DNA of 64,000 nucleotides from Membranihabitans maritimus (GTDB taxonomy: Bacteria > Bacteroidota > Bacteroidia > Chitinophagales > Saprospiraceae). Location: contig NZ_JAJSLW010000010.1 in NCBI RefSeq assembly GCF_021729145.1, positions 204,695-268,694 of the forward strand, given 5' to 3'. The notes under the pieces are model-generated. The model saw only the letters and a list, made by a program, of their open reading frames with translations. It was not told where the DNA came from and did not search any database. The position numbers and the translations under genes are program-made. Positions 17,435-27,229 of this stretch are shown here, piece by piece (position 1 is the stretch's first letter; each line of letters begins with the position of its first letter).

Positions 17435-18193
17435 TTAAAATTTCTTGTATTCTATGTTTTTATATTGGACTTTCATAGGTGGGCCTTTGTGTACCTGAAA
17501 TCCCAGGTGCCCTTTTGATTTCCGGTGTTCGGCATCTTCATCGGTTACTTCGCTCATTAGGACACCGTTTACGTAATGCTTGAGATTGTTCCCTTCCGCT
17601 ATAATGTGGAGGGAATTCCAGTCCCCTTGATTGATTTTGGACTTGAGTTCTTCATTGTCACCCAGGTAACTGGTAATAGTAGGATCTTGCCCTGGTTTCA
17701 AGACGGATTGTTCCCCTCTTTTGGCCAAAAAAGCCCGTCCTCTTTCTTCGTAGTTTTGTCCTGTATACGTATTTTTTCCATCGATATCTGCCTGGTATCC
17801 CTTTAATGCAAATTCGGGATCTGACAACTCTTCACTTCTGTAATTGATTCCCGAATTACCATTTTCCGTAATTTTGAAGTCTACTTTTAATTCAAAATCC
17901 CCGGGCATTTCTTCTCTCCAAATCAGGAATGTGTTTGCTTCCAGTGGATTATCTTCGGTCAATTCTCCTACTATCGAGCCGTTTTCAACTTTCCAGTAAT
18001 CCGTATCCCCTTCCCAGCCGCTTAAGTCGGAACCATTGAATATAGGGTTGAAATCCTTCGTAGAAATTTCCATTTTTTCCTCTGGGGCTTCAGCGGTAGC
18101 GTTTGACCCGGAATTGTTGCAATTCCAGAATAATAGTGGTAATGAAAGGAGAAAATATTTGGTCAGGATGCTATATGGTTTCGTATGTATCAT
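17435..18193 (-). CDS. DUF1080 lipoprotein (3-keto-disaccharide hydrolase-like)
   Basis: 252 residues with a lipobox (LLFWNC) giving an acylated cysteine near residue 25. The mature part is a concanavalin-like jelly roll with DFNPIFNGSDLSGWEG, the GDFELKVDFKITENGNSGINYRS core, and a terminal LGFQVHKGPPMKVQYKNIEYK, all typical of DUF1080 (PF06439, annotated as 3-keto-disaccharide hydrolase). The neighbouring oxidoreductase, epimerase and cytochrome proteins fit a route in which a glycoside is first oxidised at C3 and then cleaved. The surface or periplasmic location is inferred from the lipobox. Confidence 0.85.
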   Translation of the reverse strand: MIHTKPYSILTKYFLLSLPLLFWNCNNSGSNATAEAPEEKMEISTKDFNPIFNGSDLSGWEGDTDYWKVENGSIVGELTEDNPLEANTFLIWREEMPGDFELKVDFKITENGNSGINYRSEELSDPEFALKGYQADIDGKNTYTGQNYEERGRAFLAKRGEQSVLKPGQDPTITSYLGDNEELKSKINQGDWNSLHIIAEGNNLKHYVNGVLMSEVTDEDAEHRKSKGHLGFQVHKGPPMKVQYKNIEYKKF

Positions 18194-18218
18194 TGTGTTT
18201 TATATTTATTTAAAGTCA

Positions 18219-20921
18219 TTAATTGGATGCGGTATATACCTGGTGTTGTTCATTTCCACCAGACATTAGAAAAGCCATTAAGTCTTTGAGTTCATCCTCA
18301 TTCAGGCTATTAATTAATCTTCCCGGCATCATGGATACGGTTGATTTTTTTATTCGGTCAACAGCTGACTTGGCAATCGTCCTGGTTTCGTCCGGGGCAT
18401 ATGGGTTTTGGGATACATAGTAATTGTCATCATCTTCATCCTGTATCCTTCCCACTACGGAGCTACCATCGGATAATTCAAACACGGAGGAAGCGTATTG
18501 GTCGGAGATGGCACTATTGGGATCGATTATTTTTTCTATAATATCTTTTTTTGAAAACCGGGTGCCGAGTTGGGTGAGGTCGGGGCCAATATTGTTCCCT
18601 TCCCCGGCGATAGTATGGCAGGATATACAGAGTGCAGCAGCAAACATTTCTTTCCCGTTTTCAAAATCCCTTTTTCCTTCATTTTCTTCGACTATTTTAA
18701 CCGCCTCATCGACTTTCCAATTTCTACCGGGCCCTTCGGCTTTTGCCCCTGCTACCAGGCCAAGTCCTTGTTCGTTGATCAATGAATCGCCTGAAATTTC
18801 CCCGAAATGTTCTTTTTTGTTAGAGGGTACATATTCTAGTGCGGCCTGACGGGCTTTGTTGACAAATCCAATATAACTGTTTCCCCCTTTATAGCTAAAA
18901 GCTTCGTGATACCAGCTAAAATATTCTTCCCTTTGGTCGTTGGTCCATCCTTCCGCTTTTTCACTTAGCATCATACCGTAGTAGGTTTGTTGTGCGGGTG
19001 GTAATTTATTCAACATTTCCCCAATGGTAAGTCCGTACTGGGGGTTCCGAAGAATTAAATCGGAAGCGGCATTGTATTCCTCGGACGGACTGTTTTTAGC
19101 TTCTTTGAGTAAAGCTAATGTCTTGTCTATAGCAGAAGGGGCTTCGAGTTTTATTAACAATTTGCTTAATTGACGGTCCAGGTCCGCGTGATTTGCAGGG
19201 AAGTTGGTATCCAGGTAATCAATTATTACTTTTCTGTTGGCCGGACTGGGTTCTCCAAGTCTGTACATGATGAGTTCCAAAGCTCTTGTCAAATCAATTT
19301 TTTGTGAAGTTGACAAAGCGGTATAATCGATAGTCGTTATCTTTTCAAAAAGATCGTTGCGGGTGCTTTTTTCTCCATGTCTGGCATAGGCTATGGAGCC
19401 CAAAATAATATTCTCCGGATTTTCTTCTAAAAAGATTTTGTCTTTCCACAAATCAATAGGCTGATGTTCAATTGCGATTCTTGCGGCGAATCGTATAAAA
19501 CGGTCCGGGCTACTGAGTAAAGGCCATGCAAAATCAACAGCTTCCTGTCCGGTTTCCCGGTGGTAGGTTTCCAATTGCCTGCGCAGGGCATTCAGTTCCG
19601 TTACTTCGGAAGTCCCTTCTACCGGACGGGTATTAAAATCGGAATAATCCTTATGGTACACCCTGTATAGGTCGGAATCGAGCCTGCGTCCTCCTGTCAT
19701 GAAATAAAAAGCGCCATCAGGTCCAATAACCCCGTCTGTCAACGGAAGGGGGAGTCCGGAAACAAATTCTTCCACTTCCGCAGAATAACTGGCACCTTCA
19801 GGGCTTAAATGCATGGCATATACAATTCCGAAACTCCAATCAAAGGCAAACAGTGCTTTTTTGTATTTATCCGGGAATTTGGCTGTTTTTCCATGTAAAA
19901 CACCTGTTGGAGATCCCTGTCCCAGGTTCACAATGGCGGGCAGGTTATCCGGAAATGAAGGTCTCCATTTGCCAGTACCTGTGCGCCATCCATATTCACC
20001 CCCACTTACTACCTGGCAAATTCGGGTGGGTCTATACCAGGGCATTCCCAAATCCCATTCCATATCGGAATCATATGTGAACATATCACCGGATTCATTA
20101 AAAGCAATATCAAAAGGATTTCTAAAACCGACGCAATACAATTCCCATTCATTGGTATTGGGATCGACATTGGCCACCCATCCTCCGGGCGCTTTCCTTT
20201 CTGCAGCATGACCGCGCGGGTCTTTAATGTCCGGAAACAAATTGTCTTCATCCCATACCGGTGGAACGCGATAACTATCCATTTCGGGAATATCCGTATG
20301 GTTTCCGGCGATTACAAAAAGTGATTTTCCATCCGGTGATAATTTTACACTGTGGGGGCCGTGTTCTCCCCACCCTCTCAATTCTTTTAATAGCGTAATA
20401 TCGTCATATTGATCGTCGCCATTCGTGTCTTTGAGCCTGTAGAGTCCGCTTACCTTTTTGGAACCGTCTATCTTTTCTTCTTCTGTTTCGTCGTCGTCAT
20501 CATCTTCTTCATTTTCGGGCAGGTAACTGTTGTTGACCATAACATACAAGCTATTGAACGCATACAACAACCCCTGCGCATGCCCCATATTAACATCCAG
20601 TTTTTCTATCTTGGGGGTAAGGCTGTCGGATCCGATTTCCGGAATTTCTAGCCTGAACAGCGAACCGTATTGGTCTGAAGCAATAAGTCGACCTTTGTCA
20701 TCAAATGTCATCGATACCCATGAACCGTTTATACTGTCTATCGGAGAATATAAGTGTTCGGCAGCAAACCCTTTGGAAAGAGTAAGTTTTTGAATTTTCG
20801 GGTCATCCGATACGGGTTCTTCTTCAGCGTCATGGCTACAGGAGACAAATAAAGCTAAACTACATGTAAGAATCCCCGCGAGCTGGAACGATAACAATCG
20901 CTGTCTTAGTCTTTTATTCAT
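18219..20921 (-). CDS. Lipoprotein: propeller, HEAT-like repeats and c-type haem domain (second copy)
   Basis: 900 residues with a lipobox (LFVSC). Domain order repeats that of the lipoprotein at 8794-11880: an N-terminal propeller with KLTLSKGFAAEHLYSPIDSINGSWVSMTFDDKGRLIASDQYG, GLYRLKDTNGDDQYDDITLL and ANVDPNTNEWELYCVGFRNP; a helical repeat region (about 450-740); and C-I-S-C-H near 765-769 followed by GEGNNIGPDLTQLGTRF. An acidic loop (EEDDDDETEEEK, near 139) interrupts the propeller. It is a likely electron-transferring partner or oxidase for the glycoside handled by the operon. It is transcribed just before the DUF1080 gene. The two copies are diverged paralogues, not a recent duplication. 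Confidence 0.8.
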   Translation of the reverse strand: MNKRLRQRLLSFQLAGILTCSLALFVSCSHDAEEEPVSDDPKIQKLTLSKGFAAEHLYSPIDSINGSWVSMTFDDKGRLIASDQYGSLFRLEIPEIGSDSLTPKIEKLDVNMGHAQGLLYAFNSLYVMVNNSYLPENEEDDDDDETEEEKIDGSKKVSGLYRLKDTNGDDQYDDITLLKELRGWGEHGPHSVKLSPDGKSLFVIAGNHTDIPEMDSYRVPPVWDEDNLFPDIKDPRGHAAERKAPGGWVANVDPNTNEWELYCVGFRNPFDIAFNESGDMFTYDSDMEWDLGMPWYRPTRICQVVSGGEYGWRTGTGKWRPSFPDNLPAIVNLGQGSPTGVLHGKTAKFPDKYKKALFAFDWSFGIVYAMHLSPEGASYSAEVEEFVSGLPLPLTDGVIGPDGAFYFMTGGRRLDSDLYRVYHKDYSDFNTRPVEGTSEVTELNALRRQLETYHRETGQEAVDFAWPLLSSPDRFIRFAARIAIEHQPIDLWKDKIFLEENPENIILGSIAYARHGEKSTRNDLFEKITTIDYTALSTSQKIDLTRALELIMYRLGEPSPANRKVIIDYLDTNFPANHADLDRQLSKLLIKLEAPSAIDKTLALLKEAKNSPSEEYNAASDLILRNPQYGLTIGEMLNKLPPAQQTYYGMMLSEKAEGWTNDQREEYFSWYHEAFSYKGGNSYIGFVNKARQAALEYVPSNKKEHFGEISGDSLINEQGLGLVAGAKAEGPGRNWKVDEAVKIVEENEGKRDFENGKEMFAAALCISCHTIAGEGNNIGPDLTQLGTRFSKKDIIEKIIDPNSAISDQYASSVFELSDGSSVVGRIQDEDDDNYYVSQNPYAPDETRTIAKSAVDRIKKSTVSMMPGRLINSLNEDELKDLMAFLMSGGNEQHQVYTASN

Positions 20922-21282
20922 TGGTTGTTTTTTAATATTATTATTGCAAATATGAAAAATTTACAATAATCGATTAATAAATATAAATCTACCAATAGAA
21001 AACACTTTCCTATGCTTTCCTAATTAGTATTTTATTGTTTTGTTTTGATTTTGAAAATGATATTTTATTTTGTGTGTTGTTCTTATCTATAGTTAAGGTA
21101 GTGTTTTGGGTGGAAATATTTAGAATTTCCGACTTTTATTCTTTGTCTAGCTTGTATTAAGGTTTTGGTAATTGTGAACATGCTTTCATGAAACTGTTTT
21201 TAGAGTACTTAACAGGATAATAAAAAGAAAGGGCATTTTTCAGTATGAAAATGCCCTTTGTAAGAGGTCTTGTATTATACAT
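20922..21282. other. Intergenic region between SusD and cytochrome lipoprotein
   Basis: AT-rich, no gene seen. It contains the terminator at 21228-21259 and, in the part near 20940-21180, presumably a promoter for the downstream minus-strand operon. I could not fix a convincing -33/-7 pair. Confidence 0.5.
21228..21259 (-). terminator. Rho-independent terminator behind susD
   Basis: AAAGGGCATTTTT (21228-21240) and AAAATGCCCTTT (21248-21259) form a strong stem around a seven-base loop. On the minus strand the stem is followed by a T-rich tract (TCTTTTTATTATC), as expected for termination of the SusC/SusD transcript. It separates the uptake pair from the downstream catabolic genes. Confidence 0.8.
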
Positions 21283-22788
21283 TTAGAAGTAAGGGCTAAG
21301 GGCTGCCTCATCCGCCGGGAGACCATAGTATACTTCTATATTGTTGAAGGCATTACCACGTGGTTCGGTGCCTTCGGGGTAATAATAGTCCAGGGGGTTA
21401 TTTATTATTCTCTGGCCGTAGGCGGTAATTACCTCGATTAACCTTCCGGTCCGGGCAAGGTCAAAATATCTTTTGTTTTCAAAAGCCAGTTCTACTCTTC
21501 TCTCTTTGTAGATTGCTGTTCTCATAGCATCCTGTCCGCTTGCTTCTGTGTCTCCTAATCCGGCACGGTTTCTCACCTGATTGAGGTAGTTAGCTGCTTC
21601 TGCAGTATTTCCTTGTTCATTCAATACTTCTGCCATGAATAATAATACTTCTGCGTAACGATAAACCGGCCAATTCATACCGTGGTTGTTGTGTTGTGAG
21701 TGTTCCTTGGCGTATTTGTTGATAATTGGATATACCTTGTTTTCTCGTTCACTGCCACTTAGGGTCACGTATGAAACGGAAACATCTAACCTTTCGTCTC
21801 CTTCTTCGTATGCAGCTATGACATCCGGTGTGGGTATATTATTCCCTTCTGCAGTCAGCGGTTGTGGGTTGGACGTTCCGGTAATTTCAACCAATTCATC
21901 TTGTGTCATTGGTCTGGGCATGAATGAGTATAAAAAGTTTCCGGCCAATCCGTCCGATCCTTCTTTAAACTGAATTTCAAATATGGATTCGATGTTATTT
22001 TTGTTCCCTGTGTTGGTTGAGAATACATTGGAATAATCCGGGATCAATTCGTATTCTCCACTACTTATCACCTGGCTAAGAGCCGATCCTGCTTCGTTCC
22101 ATTTTTTTTGATTGATGTAGACATTTGCCAGTAAGGTATTGGCTGCACCTGAAGTTGCTCTACCTGGTTCTTGTTGTGATTTTGGAAGTAATAATTGTGC
22201 TGCCTGACTGACATCTTGTTCGATCTGGGCATATATTTCCGGTGCTTCTGAAAGTGGCAGTGCTGCTTCTTCTCTTTGCGTTACCGGTGTAAGGTGCAAT
22301 GGTGCCTTGTTGAAGTATCGGACCAATTCAAAATAAGCATATCCCCTTAAAAATAAAGCCTGACCCTTTAGGTTGTCTTTTGACTCTTGTGGAATATCCG
22401 CTTCATCAATCAAAGCGATTATCTGATTGGCACGAGCGATGATCTGATAGTCGAGCCTGTATTGGTTAAGAACATGGGTGTTTGAGGTTATCCCATCATT
22501 GGTAGGTAATGCAAAGTCGGCAATGTCTTCTTGTTGTTCGGTAGCTCCGAATAAAGGATTTCTTGCATAGTATGTATTATCAGAATGCATTTCGCCCAAT
22601 AACCACGCCCTGTCATTGGCAATTGGACGAAGTGGTGCGTAGGTAGCATTTACAGCTTGTTCGAAATCGGATTCGGTTTGAAAGAACGTAGCTGAACTCA
22701 GTGCGGTTTCAGGATATATTTCCAGAAAGTCATCACAGCTAGTGCTAAATATTAAAATTATGAATATATAGAATATGTAATTTTTCAT
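21283..22788 (-). CDS. SusD/RagB-family outer-membrane glycan-binding lipoprotein
   Basis: 501 residues. Lipobox FSTSC near residue 18, then the N-terminal motif DDFLEIYPETALSSATFFQTESDFEQAVNATYAPL, TPR-like helices (GQALFLRGYAYFELVRYFNKAPL), and the C-terminal AANYLNQVRNRAGL..YKERRVELAFENKRYFDLARTGR that is diagnostic of the RagB/SusD family. It caps the SusC transporter and binds the oligosaccharide. It starts 32 nt behind susC and ends at a clear terminator. The glycan is not deducible from the sequence. Confidence 0.93.
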   Translation of the reverse strand: MKNYIFYIFIILIFSTSCDDFLEIYPETALSSATFFQTESDFEQAVNATYAPLRPIANDRAWLLGEMHSDNTYYARNPLFGATEQQEDIADFALPTNDGITSNTHVLNQYRLDYQIIARANQIIALIDEADIPQESKDNLKGQALFLRGYAYFELVRYFNKAPLHLTPVTQREEAALPLSEAPEIYAQIEQDVSQAAQLLLPKSQQEPGRATSGAANTLLANVYINQKKWNEAGSALSQVISSGEYELIPDYSNVFSTNTGNKNNIESIFEIQFKEGSDGLAGNFLYSFMPRPMTQDELVEITGTSNPQPLTAEGNNIPTPDVIAAYEEGDERLDVSVSYVTLSGSERENKVYPIINKYAKEHSQHNNHGMNWPVYRYAEVLLFMAEVLNEQGNTAEAANYLNQVRNRAGLGDTEASGQDAMRTAIYKERRVELAFENKRYFDLARTGRLIEVITAYGQRIINNPLDYYYPEGTEPRGNAFNNIEVYYGLPADEAALSPYF

Positions 22789-22820
22789 TATTTGTATTTT
22801 TCTATTTGTTCAAAAATGAG

Positions 22821-25800
22821 TTAGAAGTTGAAATTTGCTCCGATGGTGGTGATTACAGGAACGGGATAACTAACAATATCTACGCCCTGGCTCAAATTTC
22901 CTCCGTCTCCTTCACCATCGGGTTGAACGCTTGTTTCCGGGTTGGAACCACCCCAATAACTTGTGAAAGTATATGCGTTTTGGATAGAAGCGTATAACCG
23001 GAGTGAACGAAATACTCTATTTTCTTTGTTTAAAGTATATCCCAGGGTAATGTTCCTAATTGAAAAGTAGGAAGCATCGGCAACAAAACGGCTGTTCATC
23101 CAGTCCCTTTCTATACCGGTTACATTTCCTCCTCCTACTGTCGTTCCAAAGAACCCATCACCGGGATCTTCTTCTGATCGGAATCGATCTTCTACTCGTT
23201 TTACCAGATTGAAAACGCCGTCAAGATTAGCAGTACTGTATAAGTGGCGCATAAGTAATTGGTTGCCATGAGATCCCGATGTAGTGATACTTAAGTCCCA
23301 GTCTTTGTATCTGAGATTGTTTACTAATCCATAAACGAATTTCGGAAATGGGTTTCCAATAATAGTTCGATCATCATCGTCCCCACCATTTGTTATTATA
23401 CCATCGTTATTTAGGTCAAGAAGTTTTATGCTTCCGACTGTTGACCGCCCTGGAACCTGTGGTGAACTGTCAAGATCTTCCTGGTTGAGGTAAACTCCAT
23501 CGGCGACATGTCCGTAAAATTGTCCGAAAGGCTGGCCGACCTGGGTGATATGAAATCGACCGTATACCCGGTCTATTCCTTCTGCGAGGGAAAGGACTTT
23601 ATTTCGGTTGAAGGAAATATTGGCGTTTGTGGTCCAACTTAGTTCCCCGGTAAGATTTCTTGATACCACGGCGAACTCATGGCCCCAGAATTTAATTTCC
23701 CCAATATTGTCGTTGAAATTGGTGAATCCTGATTCCTGTGCTACCTGCACGCTGTACAATAGATTGGTTGTGTTTTTTACGTAATAGTCGTAAATGAACT
23801 GGAATCGGTCATTTAAAATTCCCACATCCAATCCGATATCAAATTGCTTGGTGGTTTCCCACCCCAGATTGCTATTGGCTAGCGATGTTACGGCAGCTCC
23901 AGGTGCGATATTGTCGCCGAAAGCTACATTGACGGTATTATTAATTAGTGCATATTGAGTGTAATTTCCGATATTATTGTTGCCGGTGATTCCATAACTT
24001 GCCCGCGCTTTGGCAAATGAAATGGCCGGTATCGCGTCCATAAAGCCCTCATCGGAAAATACCCATCCTAAAGATGCAGATGGGAAAATTCCCCAACGGT
24101 TGTCTGCTCCGAACCGGGAAGAACCATCACCGCGGATGGATGCTGTTAGTAGGTATTTCCCTTGGTAATTATAAGTGAGGCGAGACAACAATGATGCGAG
24201 GCTCCACTCGTCAACGGCACTGAAAGTACCACCTCTATCTATATTGATACCTCCCTGGATAGATGGTATCCTGTCATCTGCGTAAGTGTTGGTACTAATT
24301 CGGGAAAATTCCCTACGTAATTTCTGAATAGTAAATCCACCAAGCAATTCGAAATTATGGTCTCCAAAGCTTTGGTTGTATGTGGCATAGTTTTCATTTA
24401 ACCAACCGAACTCCTGGTAGTTGCTGCGATTAGAAGAAGCTGTAGTTGGTATTGCTACATTAATTTGATTGGTGGCTGTGGACGGGTTGAAGAAGAAAAA
24501 CTTTGAATTTTCCAATTGTGCATTAAAAGTCGATTTTAGGGTTAAATTTTTAAATGGAGAATATTCAATGAAGGCGTTGGATAAAAGATTGATCTCTTTG
24601 GTCTCATTGGTGATTTCTTCCGAGGCTCTTACCCAATTGGGATACGCAAATATATTTCCTGTTTCGGCAGGGAAGCGGTTAAACTTTGTCAATTCTCCGT
24701 TTTCGTCATAAATGGGCATTATCGGCCACGTGTGTAATGCGTTGAATAATATCCCTGTTCCTCTTTCTCCATCTGTTCTGGGAGTATTATCAAATACGTA
24801 TTGTGGTGCCAGGTTGAATCCTATTCGAACTTGATCCGATACATCATAATCTGCATTCATTCTCAGGGAGTAACGATTGTATTCAGAGTTAATAACTACT
24901 CCTTGTTGGTCAAATACTCCGGCAACTAATGAAGTTCGTGAGTCGTCTTTATTCGAAGTTATCGTGAGATTGTAACTTTGCATTGGAGCATCTCGCAATA
25001 CAGCATCATACCAGTCGTTGGTCTTTCCTTCGTAATCCGAAGGGTTTTGGAATGCTGCCGGTACGGGATCGCCCTGATCTTCGTAATATTCCTTTTTGAA
25101 CTGGGCGAATTCTACGGCATTCATCATTTCCAGCCGATTGTACTCAGGCACAGTTTGCATGCCGACATAAGTGTTGAAGCTAACATTAGTTTGTCCTGGC
25201 TTACCTTTTTTGGTTGTAATCAATACTACTCCGTTAGCGGCCCTTGAACCATAGAGCGAAGTAGATGCAGCGTCTTTCAGAACAGAGATATCTTCTATTT
25301 CATCCGGGTTTAGATTGTTTATGTCTCCGGTAATCGGAAATCCATCAATGACGTAGAGAGGGTCACTTCCACCTGAAACCGAGAGTTGCCCACGGATTCT
25401 GACGGACATGCCCTGGCCGGGTTTCCCGGTCGTTTGGTTAATCTGTACACCGGAAAGCCTTCCTTGTAGCTTTTGAGAAACTTGCGAGACCGGCAAATCT
25501 TTGAATTCTTCGGCATCCAGGGATTGGACCGATCCGGTAACTTCCCGTTTTACCTGGCTTCCGTATCCTACGACGACTACTTCATCCAGCATTTCTGAAT
25601 TATTTTCAAGCGTGATTGTTAGTTCGGAAGATTCTGATTCAATAGGGACTTCTTGTGTAACATAACCGACGTAAGAAATGATCAGAACATCTCCTGAATT
25701 GACGCCTTCAATTGTGAATTGGCCGTCAAAATCCGTAGCGGTTCCTGTAGATTTCCCCTTGATTTGGATATTTACTCCGATCAAAGGTTCACCTTCGCTG

Positions 25801-25964
25801 TCCACTACAGTACCTGAGACAGGGAAGGGGTTAACAGGGACATAGTTGTTGATTGAGTAATCGGATAACAGAGGGAGTCCTGCTTCGGTGGAAATTAAAA
25901 ATGTGCATAAAAATGCAAGCACATACAAATACTTTTGTGTTGAATAAGTCTGTAATCTTTTCAT
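22821..25964 (-). CDS. SusC/RagA-family TonB-dependent transporter
   Basis: 1047 residues with a signal peptide (to about 29). A carboxypeptidase-regulatory-like domain lies at about 47-125 (VSGTVVDSEGEPLIGVNIQIKGKSTGTATDFDGQF), then the SusC signature DEVVVVGYG, the plug with SVLKDAASTSLYGSRAANGVVLITTKKG (about 228-255) and a 22-strand barrel ending in NF. No N-terminal STN domain, so it is not wired to a FecR anti-sigma factor, unlike the second SusC in the window. It imports a glycan with the SusD partner, driven by TonB. Induction is probably by another regulator outside this stretch. Confidence 0.93.
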   Translation of the reverse strand: MKRLQTYSTQKYLYVLAFLCTFLISTEAGLPLLSDYSINNYVPVNPFPVSGTVVDSEGEPLIGVNIQIKGKSTGTATDFDGQFTIEGVNSGDVLIISYVGYVTQEVPIESESSELTITLENNSEMLDEVVVVGYGSQVKREVTGSVQSLDAEEFKDLPVSQVSQKLQGRLSGVQINQTTGKPGQGMSVRIRGQLSVSGGSDPLYVIDGFPITGDINNLNPDEIEDISVLKDAASTSLYGSRAANGVVLITTKKGKPGQTNVSFNTYVGMQTVPEYNRLEMMNAVEFAQFKKEYYEDQGDPVPAAFQNPSDYEGKTNDWYDAVLRDAPMQSYNLTITSNKDDSRTSLVAGVFDQQGVVINSEYNRYSLRMNADYDVSDQVRIGFNLAPQYVFDNTPRTDGERGTGILFNALHTWPIMPIYDENGELTKFNRFPAETGNIFAYPNWVRASEEITNETKEINLLSNAFIEYSPFKNLTLKSTFNAQLENSKFFFFNPSTATNQINVAIPTTASSNRSNYQEFGWLNENYATYNQSFGDHNFELLGGFTIQKLRREFSRISTNTYADDRIPSIQGGINIDRGGTFSAVDEWSLASLLSRLTYNYQGKYLLTASIRGDGSSRFGADNRWGIFPSASLGWVFSDEGFMDAIPAISFAKARASYGITGNNNIGNYTQYALINNTVNVAFGDNIAPGAAVTSLANSNLGWETTKQFDIGLDVGILNDRFQFIYDYYVKNTTNLLYSVQVAQESGFTNFNDNIGEIKFWGHEFAVVSRNLTGELSWTTNANISFNRNKVLSLAEGIDRVYGRFHITQVGQPFGQFYGHVADGVYLNQEDLDSSPQVPGRSTVGSIKLLDLNNDGIITNGGDDDDRTIIGNPFPKFVYGLVNNLRYKDWDLSITTSGSHGNQLLMRHLYSTANLDGVFNLVKRVEDRFRSEEDPGDGFFGTTVGGGNVTGIERDWMNSRFVADASYFSIRNITLGYTLNKENRVFRSLRLYASIQNAYTFTSYWGGSNPETSVQPDGEGDGGNLSQGVDIVSYPVPVITTIGANFNF

Positions 25965-26447
25965 AAAAATTTATATTACCTATTTTACAATATTGTATTC
26001 AATTGAATATACCCTATCCATCCCTATTATATTTCTAATAGAGTGTGGAGTCGGAAAAGCCTATTTATCGGCAAAATTCTTTACGGATTGCTTGCCGAAT
26101 AATTTCACTTTGGGGATTAGCTTTGATTATTCTGTAGTTAGTAAATTCTTTGTAAATATTAAGTGTTAAAATTACATAAATCAATATGATTTACTTTCGT
26201 AGACTTACCTATGTTTTTAAAATTTTGTTTTATGTTGTGTGTTTTGTGCTTTTTTATAGTTTGATTTAAATCATATATTTCGTGATTTTAGTTGTGTTTT
26301 ATTGTTTATGCGTAATTAAATACTGTGGCAGAATAGGGGCGTTGTGTTGATTGAATTTGGATATGAAGTATACGGTTAAAACCTTTGCCTGCTTAGTTCT
26401 TTGCCTGTTCAGATAAAAAGATCGAGTTGGGTGTAAGGCTTTTGATA
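25965..26447. other. Long upstream region of first SusC gene
   Basis: 483 bases of AT-rich DNA without a gene in any frame that I could support. It must include the promoter and leader of the SusC/SusD operon (minus strand). TATACCCTATCC and neighbouring short palindromic pieces near 26010-26025 may belong to it, but no firm -7/-33 pair could be assigned. The plus-strand TTTACTTTCG at about 26190 looks like a -7 element with no gene behind it. Confidence 0.4.
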
Positions 26448-26779
26448 TTATCTTGCAATAGGTACTTCCTGGTCTACGATGGAAATTCCTGTTTTTAAGA
26501 TTTCGGAAATTACCGGATTTTGCGAATTTTTTGGCAAAGTAGCCTGAAGTTCGGATTTAGAAAATGGATGGGGTTCAATCAATAATTCATCATCTTTTTT
26601 CATTATCATCAATTCTATTTGCCGGTCCAAAGCATCTTCTATGTCTTCAAACACAATTGCCAAATCAATATCACTATCCCTGTGCGGTTTTCCACTGGCA
26701 AAAGAACCGAAAAGAATTGCTTCTTCAATAGGGTACTTTTTACGTATTGCTTTTTTTCTAAAGCTCTTTTTTGATCCAC
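26448..26779 (-). pseudogene. MNT-type nucleotidyltransferase (antitoxin side of HEPN/MNT pair), frameshifted
   Basis: One frame reads KKYPIEEAILFGSFASGKPHRDSDIDLAIVFEDIEDALDRQIELM and runs to a stop at 26448. GSFASG..HRDSDIDLAI is the minimal-nucleotidyltransferase active site with both metal-binding aspartates. The expected N-terminus (VDQKRALEKK, GTG at 26779) is in a different frame; inserting one A in the A7 run (complement of 26751-26757) would join them. The intact part alone starts at an internal methionine-equivalent codon and would lack the active site. MNT proteins AMPylate or otherwise silence HEPN toxins. Confidence 0.75.
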
Positions 26780-27146
26780 GTTCGCAAGGTTTTAAAAATT
26801 AAAACCCATTCATTGGTGTAGTCTCTGGTACATTTTTTATAAAACTTCTGTTGATAACTGTCGTACCTTGTCTGCAAATTAAACGTTGTAATTGTATCCA
26901 AATAGCGTTTAATACTCTTTATTCTCAATCACGAGATTGGATAACTTTGCCAATCTTCGTAAATCATGAGTGCGGTGTGCATGACCATCTGAATTTTTAC
27001 AATCAAAGCCTTTAATAATCTTTTAATTACAAGGTGTCCAATGAATAAAGACCAATGATATTCTTTTTTCTCATATAAGTGAATCATGGTTTCAAAGTCT
27101 CTATCTGAAGATTCAATCCAATAATTAATAATTTTTCTTTATCCAG
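26758..27146 (-). pseudogene. HEPN-domain protein (toxin side of HEPN/MNT pair), several frameshifts
   Basis: Reading three frames in succession gives LDKEKL / NYWIESSDRDFETMIHLYEKKEYHWSLFIGHLVIKRLLKAL / KNSDGHAHRTHDLRRLAKLSNLVIENKE / RYLDTITTFNLQTRYDSYQQKFYKKCTRDYTNEW / RTWIKKEL then TAG at 26758-26760. This is the full order of a HEPN domain of the kind paired with MNT enzymes (WI..S..D, K.LLKAL, H.L..L, F...RYD, final kinked helix). At least three one-base shifts separate the pieces, one in an A5 run. The end overlaps the MNT start by about 22 nt, as in intact pairs. Confidence 0.75.
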
Positions 27147-27229
27147 TTTATCAGAAATAATACATTGAGTTAGAAACGGGAAACAAAGTTCCGAATATCT
27201 TCGGTAATTTTGTGACTTCACATTTGAGT

